From Arenicola marina (Eukaryota > Annelida > Polychaeta > Arenicolidae), in the NCBI GenBank assembly GCA_964019135.1, contig OZ025248.1, positions 14,763,574 through 14,827,573 of the forward strand: a DNA stretch of 64,000 nt. The letters run 5' to 3'. The notes below the pieces were generated by a model that had not been told where the DNA came from, did no database searches, and saw only the letters and a program-made list of their open reading frames with translations. This document shows, one piece after another, positions 39,105-48,500 of the stretch. Each line of letters starts with the position of its first letter. The first letter of the stretch is position 1. The position numbers were made by a program, and so were the translations under genes.

Positions 39105-39404
39105 CACACACACACCGCTTCATCATTAATTGTAGAGATATGGAACGCCGCGAAAATATCCAAAACGAAGAAAATGTAAATGTTCCAAACAGACAGGGGT
39201 TGTGCGGCTGGCCAGGCCTGCTCAAACCGGTTCATCTTGCGACGCCACAAATCCCTCGTGCAAGGGGGGTGTGGGGGGGGGGGGGGAGGACCCTCTTTCA
39301 TCCCATTATCGCGCCGGTCACGAACTTCAAGTTGATATGAAACTGCCAGGTTTTAATTGCTGAAGATCTCATTCATATCGGGCAGCATACGAGTACGTCA
39401 CTCC

Positions 39405-39474
39405 TTGACGCAAGTGCTCCCAGGCAAGTCCGTTTCCCTATAGAAGCGGGCTTGCCTGGGGGCACTTGCGCCAA
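39405..39474. mobile_element. 70-bp hairpin MITE, copy 1, with 9-bp target duplication
   Basis: Arms 39405-39435 and 39444-39474 are inverted repeats matching at 27 of 31 positions, with an 8-nt loop. Three of the four differences would still allow G-U pairing in RNA. The element is flanked by a perfect 9-bp direct repeat CGTCACTCC (39396-39404 and 39475-39483). It shares its arms (GCAAGTGC.CCCAGGCAAG) with copy 2 at 40290. Confidence 0.8.
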
Positions 39475-39505
39475 CGTCACTCCCAGATAGCATGCCAACA
39501 TTAAG

Positions 39506-39768
39506 TTAAAGCCATATACATGCGCCATCTTAGATTTTTTACATTTTAGCATCAAGACTAAAGTATCTCAAAATTTATGATGCATATGTTTTATCTCTTT
39601 GATTCTGTAAAACAAACATTTCGACATAAAAATTTATTTATATCGCGGGCGGACGTGATAGCGAGCCGCGGTCGACATCACACACAAAATAGTGAACTGC
39701 GAACAGGCGCGCAGGGATCTAAAGCCGGCAACCAACTTCTGCTCCGTTGACCAAAATGCTTCTCTCCG
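39506..39768. repeat. Direct repeat unit A (about 265 bp), copy 1
   Basis: High similarity to 40389-40666 in the same orientation, from TTAAAGC.ATATAC through ATGCGCCATCTTAGATT and GAGCCGCGGTCGACATCAC to ATGCTTCTCTCCG. It is flanked on its left by hairpin copy 1, as copy 2 is by hairpin copy 2. It could be a long terminal repeat of a very small retroelement, or a duplicated transposon fragment. Confidence 0.8.
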
Positions 39769-39985
39769 CATTGATTTAACGTTAAATTAACGTTGCCATT
39801 TTAAGGTTAACAGTAAACAATTTTTCAACGAATATCAAACGGTAGCGATCGGCAAAAGTCGGCCTTCCTGCCGCTGTACACCCTGTGTCACTGCGTATTT
39901 CCCGAAAGGGTGGCCCCAGGTTGGTTACCATAATTGGTACCAGTGTGGTAGTTGAAGTCATAGGACTCCGAAAGTATTTTCCCGC

Positions 39986-40062
39986 CAGCTAGGTCGGAGA
40001 TTGAACCCCGGTCGCGATATTACAAGGCACGCACTCTAACCGCTGCGCTACCAAAGCCCGCT
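39986..40062 (-). mobile_element. tRNA-Thr(TGT)-like sequence (SINE head or tRNA pseudogene)
   Basis: On the minus strand from 40062 the sequence has an A-box (TAGCGCAGCGG), an anticodon loop CTTGTAA with a preceding T (anticodon TGT), a TCGCGA segment and a B-box-like GGGTTCAATC at the spacing of a tRNA. The acceptor and anticodon stems are imperfect. The best reading is a decayed tRNA-derived retrosequence and not a working tRNA gene. It lies between the two copies of direct repeat A. Confidence 0.6.
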
Positions 40063-40125
40063 TTATATTACACCTGTGGTATTTGTGTGCCCATACTTTT
40101 GACCCCCTGTGTAGTTCTAGCGAGC

Positions 40126-40139
40126 GTTGCTATAGCAAC
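40126..40139. promoter_or_regulatory. Perfect RFX X-box palindrome
   Basis: GTTGCTATAGCAAC fits the RFX-factor X-box (two inverted half-sites, 2-nt spacer). It lies upstream of a short plus-strand frame ending at the GTAAGT at 40374. X-boxes are found in promoters of cilium genes, but also occur by chance in palindromic transposon sequence, so function is uncertain. Confidence 0.35.
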
Positions 40140-40289
40140 CGCAACGGTGATGTCACCGCTTAGGTTGAGTCTGGTCAGGGAGTTAGCGGAAGGAGCAGCG
40201 AGCGGGACGGTCGTGATTTTTATGCAAGTGATAGTTCTTTTGGAGAACCGCCTCGCGGAGCTAGAGGCTGGCAGCAGTTATACCGAATG

Positions 40290-40357
40290 TTGGCGCAAGT
40301 GCCCCCAGGCAAGCCCGCTTCTAGAAAAGCGGGCTTGCTTGGGGGCACTTGCGCCAA
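40290..40357. mobile_element. 68-bp hairpin MITE, copy 2, with 9-bp target duplication
   Basis: Arms 40290-40320 and 40327-40357 match at 30 of 31 positions with a 6-nt loop, so almost the whole element is one hairpin. Flanks TACCGAATG (40281-40289) and TACCGACTG (40358-40366) form a 9-bp target duplication with one difference. Flanks differ from those of copy 1, so the two are separate insertions of one family. It lies just inside a potential coding segment whose splice-donor-like GTAAGT starts at 40374. Confidence 0.82.
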
Positions 40358-40388
40358 TACCGACTGCTGCAAGGTAAGTTACACACCG

Positions 40389-40666
40389 TTTAAAGCAATA
40401 TACTTACATGCGCCATCTTAGATTTGTTACATTTTAGAATCAAGACTAAAAGTATCTCAACATCTATGAAGCATATGTTTTATATCTCTTTGAGTCTGTA
40501 AAACAAACATTTCAACATAAAACTGCGCGGTTTATTTTTATTGCGCGCGGACGTCCTAGCGAGCCGCGGTCGACATCACACACAAAATAGCGAACTGCGA
40601 ACAGGCGCGCAGGGATATAAAGCCGGCCACCAACTTCTGCTCCGTTTACCAAAATGCTTCTCTCCG
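40389..40666. repeat. Direct repeat unit A (about 278 bp), copy 2
   Basis: Second copy of the element at 39506-39768, same orientation, about 880 bp away. Differences are scattered substitutions and short indels, so the duplication is not recent. Confidence 0.8.
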
Positions 40667-41116
40667 GATAGCCCGCAGGCTTTCGGGATTTAAATTCAAG
40701 ACAGAATGTACTTATTTGACATGGAGAAGAGGTTGGTAATACAAAAAATTACGGAATATATTGCTTTAACGGAGCCGCAGTAACGAGGGTTAATTGAGTT
40801 TTTGAGAGTGTTTAAATAAATCATTGAAACTGAACCACTTCGTTTCGCCTCAGTGCCTTCGCCACCACGTGTTAACTTAAGACCGAACTCGGAACGCCCT
40901 ACTTCCGAAAATATCACATTTGGTGCCGATGGAGACGAACCTGGGTTGTCGGACCCACCCGGAGCCACAGGATATGGCCAGCGTCCGGTTTGACGGCTGG
41001 TGCATGGTGGTGCAGGTCTCTGCGAGGTCGCAGTCGATTGGGGAAAGGGTGAAGTGTGATATCTCGGCCCAGGCCCGGTGGATGAAAGACACCAAGCGCC
41101 TCGGGCCAAATGGGAA

Positions 41117-41190
41117 GTTCCCTTTGGTCTAATGCGTAAGGTGTTCGCTCTGGATGCGAAGGTTGATGGTGCGAATCCCGCCTCTGCGGG
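41117..41190 (+). mobile_element. tRNA-Pro(TGG)-like sequence (SINE or tRNA pseudogene)
   Basis: The segment TTTGGTCTAATGCGTAAGG followed by TTCGC-TCTGGAT-GCGAA and a B-box-like GTGCGAATCCC reads like a tRNA-Pro with anticodon TGG. Base 33 is C where T is required and the T-arm is mutated, so it is not a working tRNA. The surrounding 40.9-41.25 kb may be the body of a tRNA-derived SINE. Confidence 0.6.
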
Positions 41191-42483
41191 TAGACAACTT
41201 TCGGCGTCCATTCGGGCCTGGGACCAGAAATACTACACACCTGTATCACATCGTTCAAATCAATATAAAGGCAAACTTAGTTTTATGTGACTTATAATCC
41301 TCAAACGTTTGTTTCAAAAAACTATGAAATGAATCTTACTTTATTTTTCGATATGTTTACAGTTTTGATCACGTTTCGGCTGCGACCGTTTACTTGTGTA
41401 AACGTTTCTCTCGTTAGTTTTCAGTTTATATAGCTTGTAAACGTTTTTCTAACGTTAATTTTTAGTTTAGCTTGCACACGTTTATTTGTAAACAAAAAAT
41501 AAAGGTTCAAAGGGGCGGATCCAGAAAATCTGGATTGGGGTGGGGGGGGGCTGGTTTCAGGGGCGGATATGATGAAAAGGGGGATCCGGTTTCGGTTTTC
41601 ATTCGGTTTTCATGGTAAATGGTATAAATTTCGGCCCTACAAGGGGGGCCGGGGCAGGGTCGCCCCCCCCCCCCACCACCTGGTGCATTTAACGTAGTAA
41701 TTTAGCTGGAAACCATATATCAACCATGCCAACCACAATCTAACGTTAATTTGACGTTAACAAGCTATCTGGGCTCCGCTGTTTGCACGGAAGTGCTATT
41801 CCAATAACTTCCTCATGCCCTTTCATATTTAGAATCAAGCTACGAGCTGCACCGGTTCCGTCGTCAGATTCTCCTTGATTCGTTGTTTCGGAGCTTCCCA
41901 CAACATCTTCCACGGGGTGTGAGGACCGAAATTATCCGTTTCGGTCCAAAACCGGTTTCTTACCCCACCGCTTCCATCTGCCATAGTCACTGCGACTCTG
42001 CTTCTCTGCCTCCGTTCCCATGTTTCTAATAATCTTTTTTCACTAATCGATTTGCCATTTTCTACGCCCCCCTTCCCCCCCCCCCCCACACACACACATC
42101 GTCACACATCTTGTGCTATTGGATGCTGGAGACGGGCAATTTGGTGAACGTCATTTTTTAGCGAAGTTGTGCAGTTAGACTTAGCGAAGAAAATAGTGGC
42201 CAAGAACCTGAGGTTGCGAGCATTACATCCTACAGTATGACGTTATGATTTAAAACATTCGCCAGATGTCACTTTGTGCATTGCACCTTAACTTTGCCCT
42301 GAAAAAACTTTCGTGGTGTGTTTCGGTATCTCAATTGTTTTTGTCATGCTAAGATCTGCAGGCATAGATCAACCATGATCAAAATTGCGATTGTTGCTGC
42401 CATTTTCAGCAAAAAAATCAATCCTCACCTCGCGTAATAATGGTGGTGCCACCTATTGTGTGATCCACACGTCGCTATCAACA
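41191..42483. other. Intergenic DNA upstream of CAPZA; transposon-like fragments
   Basis: Around 41512 the sequence GGGGCGGATCCAGAAAATCT is followed by a G-run, and a related GGGGCGGATATG segment lies near 41560. Both resemble transposon termini that recur at about 37750 and 54310. C-runs occur at 41665-41674 and 42076-42087. No coding exon found. Confidence 0.45.
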
Positions 42484-42499
42484 TTACCCAGCATGCTGT
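42484..42499 (+). promoter_or_regulatory. Possible ZNF143/Ronin-type promoter motif of CAPZA
   Basis: TTACCCAGCATGCTGT contains CCCAGCATGC, the core of the ZNF143-type motif found in many housekeeping promoters. It lies about 60 bp upstream of the CAPZA start codon. No TATA box is seen, in keeping with a housekeeping promoter. Motif match only. Confidence 0.4.
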
Positions 42500-42550
42500 G
42501 AGAAGGCGTGTTCCTTCCGTGTTGATGACGAACAGACAGTTTCTGAAGAA

Positions 42551-45500
42551 ATGGCCGATTACGATGAACCGATCTCGGCCCACGACAAGGTAAGTCTTTC
42601 CAGACAATTACGTAACCGATGTGCGAATATTCATATGTTAGTACGACATATTGAAAAGATGGCGGTGCAAAATATTGTGCTTATTCTGGCAATTACGCTT
42701 TAGATTGATGTGAAATTGTCTGAACTGCTACGCGGAAGCGGCGAAAAGTAAACTAAAAGCCGCTGTCACAATTCCCACTCCACCCCTCCGCTGCGCCTGG
42801 CTATCATTCGCTATCTAGCTGGTTGGAGATGTAGCTCTGGCTGTATTTGGCCTAGCAGTTCAATAGAACTTGAAAGGCTTACTTAATATATACACTTGCT
42901 CAAGGCCAAAGCCTTAAGAAAGTGAAATGGTAATTAATTGAGAGGTAAGCTTAGTAGGCCTACTAGGCTATCTATAATCAGTTGTTGTACAGTCCTGTAT
43001 TTGACAGGTAGAAAGAAGATCAGGGTCAGGGAGCAGGTCATTACTGATTATTAGAAATGAAGGTTACACCCTGATTGCAACAGCAAAGCAGTTCTTAAAT
43101 TTAATTTTAGGTTGCTGACCTATCTTTATGTTATTACAACTGTTGTATAAATTTGAATCTGAGTTTAAAAGTTATTATTACCTTCTGTCTGTATATAACT
43201 TTCAGCTTCATATGTAGTTCAACTATGAGGATCAATAGAGTTTAACATTTTTGCATATCAGATTGTTCTGCAATTATTATATCTATTATTATAATAAAAA
43301 ATATAGAAATGATAGGTACCAGAAATGAAGTTTGTATATAAAACTGTACTCAATGAATATATATAATAGGGTAATTTTTGCAATTGCTGTGATTGATATT
43401 TGCAGCTGGATATTTGATTATACTACCTGAAAGTTACTAATCTGTCAGTGAATGAATATCAGTTAGTTGGTCTAATAAAAATAGAAGTTGATAATTCTGC
43501 AATGATTTTGGTTAATTCAGTCCACTTTCTCTTTAAATAGTATATATGATATAGTTATTTTTAGATATATATGCCTGAATTATCAGCAAAAAGTATAATT
43601 AACAAATATCTCTGGACTGGAATCAAAATTAAGTGACCAGTGGTGACATCTATCGAGTCGTTGGGCACTAAAAATTACATGCAGTTTTTAGTTCCCAACG
43701 ACTTGATAGATGTCACCACTAGTCACAATGCCAAGAAAAAATGGCGGCTGTGACTGCGAAAAGAAACGCGAAGTGTGTAAAAAGTGGTTTGACAAAGTAA
43801 CCTTGCATGAACAACTTTGAATCTCATCTCCCCAAACTTCCATTAGGATTAAAGAAGCTAAAAAATCAATTTTTTATTGGCTGCCAAGTGAGGGCTTTAG
43901 TCAAGGTGGTCAAATAGGTTTTGTGAACAGCGCCCAAGGCCTATGGTTTCAGACGTTAGTGTCGATCCTTCAGACTGTCACAACATTAACGTCTGATTTT
44001 CAGGCTAATATACTGCAAGCAGTATCCATATTAGACCTGAGTGTGGTAGGGATCACCCACTTGTCTGTGTGCTAGATTTTGCCAGCCCAATCAGCTGGTA
44101 CATGGTCTAAACACCCTTGAGCTACTGTTCGTGCCAGATAAAGATTCCATGTCTTTTTCTTTATCGAAAGTAGGAGCTTACTATATCTGACTACATGGTT
44201 CTAAAACCTCACTTGAGTGTTCTATCCTGCTGTACTTTGGACTTTGGTTCATGTCACAGTGTAATCATTTGGAAGCCTTCAAACAGTGTAGCAATGATCA
44301 CTTTTCACAATGAAGATATGAAGAAAATCTGTCATTAGTGAACAGGTGAAGGCATTGAATGTCAGAATTCTTTGCTCTTTAGTGATTCAGTAATTAATAC
44401 CAATAACGTAATACCAACATTAGACTGAACCTTGTGTCCTGAACCTTCTGTGTTGCATGTATAGTGTATATATATGTATAGCCTTCATGTATAGTGATGC
44501 CATCAATTTTAATGAAACTCTCTCCCTCTTTTAGGTCAAAGTGGTCAGTGATTTCATATTACATGCACCTCCAGGAGAGTTTAATGAAGTTTTCAATGGT
44601 AAGTGCTAACTCAAATTATAAAGCTATCATATTTTGTAAGTACTAGTAATTATCATGTCAAAGCAAAAATCCATACTAAGCTACTGTAAATGCAAGCAGG
44701 GGAAATATGATTGGTGGTTGTAAACTTGGTCTCTGTTCAAGCAATATGTTGCTGTTCAACTTTTCAAAAGTTGATTTTATCATGTGTAAAAGGTATAATC
44801 ACATGTGCAGAAGCGATTTGATCATTTATAACAGGAGTACATTGATAATCATCAGGTATCTTGTAGCACCATCTTTCATCCTTCCAGATGTACGAGTGTT
44901 GCTGAATGATGACAACCTGCTGAAGGAGGAGGTTTCAGGGTGAGTCAGACTTTGCTGTTGGTGGTATAACATGGACTTAATAGGTCTCTCACCATAGTAT
45001 CTGTCAACTTATGCCTCTGAGGGTGCAGGTATCACTGACAGGCTTAAGTCATCTAATCCACTAAAATACATAGAAGCGTGCAAGATGAATGAAGTGTTCC
45101 TGTGGGTGAACAAAGTCCAAGTTTAAAGTGCATTTTTTATAGCTGTACAAATTAAGTGTTGAGTGAAAATGCTTGTTTTCCTCCAGAGCATTCGCGCAAT
45201 ACAACAAGGATCAATTCACGTGTAGCCGTGTGGAGGGGTCTGAGGAACAGGTATGTAGTAAACTGTCACTCATCATTATACCGCTCGATCTGCATTAGAC
45301 ATAGTCTATGAACTACACTTGTACTATATACGAAGCCTGCTTAGTAATACACTGTTACTGTGTACATAGCCGGTGTAGTGTAGTGTACACAGCCGGCGTG
45401 GTAATGCACTGTTACTGTGTACACAGCCGGCGTAGTAATACACTGTTACTGACGAATCACTTCATTGCTTTCATGTCGTGCATTCCCCTCCAGTACCGTT

Positions 45501-48500
45501 AACGATTACCGATCCTTAATCCTAAAAGATGTTACCTCATGTAGATGTTGTGCTGATTAATATGATTGTGACTACGCATTTAGGATTCACCATTACACAT
45601 TTTCAGCCCAATCCCTGATCTTGAGTCAGCGAGACAGAACCGTTTGTCACTGAATTGCGATGCCGAGACGCGACGCAGGTTAAACGTCTATATTAAACCC
45701 TTGTTAAATGTCCGTATTAGGCCTCTGTCTGAGAGATTGCGGTCTGTGTTTGCCGATTCCTGCGTCGTCAGGTTGATGTTCTGGTGTATCGGGCTATGTC
45801 TTCCAACCAGGACCATGCCGCTGAGGGTTGTGGTTGCGCACCTCTGTCTTTCGCCATCACTGACGTTTATTTGCCCTCCTCTTAAAGGTGCTGATTACAG
45901 AACATGGTGATCTCGGTGGCGGGAGGTTTTTGGACCCCAAATCTAAGAAATCATTCCGGTAAGATTATCGTCTTTCATATGGTTTTTTTTCCAGGTTTTC
46001 GATATGTTTTAGTACATTTAATGTAATCCGTATGTTACTTTTAGTATATAAGTATTTTTCTTCGTCATTGCGTCTAACTATTGTCTTCACTGCCTGCCCC
46101 GCCCCTGCCCCTACACACACACCCGCCACCGATATAGCCACCTGAGGAGAGTTTTAACGACTAGCTGTTGCTACACTCACACATGTGGCCTCGCGGTCCC
46201 TATTTCCATATATGGAAGATACGACCACTTGATGAAGGAGAGGGGGACTAGCTCAGTTGGTAAGCAGGCTGAGCTGCAGATCAGTAGGCCATGGGTTTTG
46301 CAAAGAGGCGTATTTCATCCTGTTCCATCCTGTACGCACAAGTGGACTGAAGCACTCAACAATTCACTTGAGAAAGAGTTAACTGTCGCTGATTCCCCAT
46401 CAGATACGACCACTTGAGGAAGGAGTCTTAACAATTAACTAGTGTTACACCCAACGTCTGTCCTCACGGCCTCTGTTCCACCCTCAGATACGGCCACTTG
46501 AGGAAGGAGTCTTAACAATTAACTAGTGTTACACCCCACAGTGCTCACGGCCTGTGTTCCCCGTCAGATACGACCACTTGAGGAAGGAGTCTTAACAATT
46601 AACTAGTGTTACACCCCACATCTGTGCTCACGGCCTGTGTTCCCCGTCAGATACGGCCACTTGAGGAAGGAGTCTTAACAATTAACTAGGGTTACACCCC
46701 ACATCTGCGCCCCCCACAGATACGACCACTTGAGGAAGGAGTCGAGCGACGTGCGGCCACATGACGTGGACAAGGCGGCCGAGCCGTGGCGCGCGGCTCT
46801 GGAGGCCAGCTTCCGCAATTACGTGCAGAACCAGTACAAGCACGGCGCCACCTCCATCTACGGCAGCGCCACCGGCGGCCAAATCACGCTCACGGCCTGC
46901 ATTGAGAGCCACCAGTTCAACCCAAAGAATTTCTGGTCAGTGTTGTATCCTGTTGCCGTCCCCTGGTGGTTGGGTGGCAGACTGTGTGTACATATACTGT
47001 GTGTTGCTATTGCTTGACTGGGAGACAGAGGTCCCATGCCCATCCTACTATATCCTAGTTTTATTCGATTGATTGGGGTTTAATTGTCCATTGTGTAGGA
47101 ATATATGGTGCCAAGTAAACCAAGAGGAATGAAGGCTGGTCTGCCATGACAAACCTCTCCTGGAATGTGTGTTATGTATGACACCGTCGCTTCATGTTTT
47201 ACTTCCGGGTTGACATTTTCGTGTATATAATAGGGGCTCATTGAGTTCATGTGAAGCCCGGTCTGTGAACCTGACGTTGTTTGTTAACAGGAACGGGCGG
47301 TGGCGATCCCAGTGGTCCGTCACATTTCCCGAGAATGGGGGAACTGCTGAACTGAACGGGATCCTAAAAGTCCAGGTAAAACTGGCGTCTTTACCGCCAT
47401 GGAGACGTGAAACACGTAGCTTCTTCAGCTCTGCTCCATAGCCATTTCAAAAACACTCTCAAAATGCAATATTTAAGCGTCTGAGAGACAATTAAGTCAA
47501 TAGTTGGTAAGAAGGGACGACTTTTGTTGTATGGAATATATCATCAAAATCTTGATGTTTCTGTCGCCTTTGGCTATTTCACATTAAAAATAAAGTAGGT
47601 AATCCTTGCAGAACTCTCTAATCAGATGAAGCGAAAAGCTATTAAGGTGGGGCAAATGCTGTTTGAGGAACTTTATTTTTGTAATTAATTTTAAAATACA
47701 TTTCTAGCTTGTATGACATTAATATCACTGTTTCTTCTTGTTTAGGTCCATTACTATGAAGACGGAAACGTGCAGTTAGTTAGTTCCAAAGAAGTGAAGG
47801 AATCTTTAGTAATAAATGTGAGTATAATACTGGTATATCAGCTTTACTAATGCACGCGAGTATAATACATGTACTGGTATATCAGCTTTAGTAATACATG
47901 TGAGTATAAAACATGTACAGGTATATCAACTTTACTAATACATGTGAGTATGATACTGGTGAATCACCTTTGTTTTCTTGAACTTACGTTACGTGAAATG
48001 AAATATTGTACAGTTTGCTAATATGACCTGTAACGTGATGGGCATAGCCCGAGGCAGGGGCTGGGCACTGTTTGTACTGATAGCGATGGCGTTATGTGAC
48101 TGACAGTGCCATTGGTTTGATGTTTCATAGCTTCACCTTTTACACCATTTCAGAACGAATCACAAACTGCCAAGGAATTCACCAAAATAGTATCAGACGC
48201 GGAAAACGATTATCAGGTGGGTGCACTTGTTTGAAAAGCTTGATCTGATGACTATCAGGTGGGTGTACATATGGTTTACGAAGCTGGATCTGGTGACTAT
48301 CAGGTGGGTGTACATATGGTTTACAAAGCTGGATCTGGTGACTATCAGGTGGGTGTACATATGGTTTACAAAGCTGGATCTGATGACTATCAGGTGGGTG
48401 TACATATGGTTTACAAAGCTGGATCTGGTGACTATCAGGTGGGTGTACATATGGTTTACGAAGCTGGATCTGGTGACTATCAGGTGGGTGTACATATGGT

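Noticed and set aside
46242..46313. Functional tRNA-Cys gene
   Set aside because: The B-box and T-arm are destroyed and the acceptor stem does not pair, so it is called as a pseudogene or SINE remnant.
46229..46417. Plus-strand frame of 62 codons in CAPZA intron 5
   Set aside because: It reads across a tRNA-like pseudogene and the acceptor-copy array; not coding.
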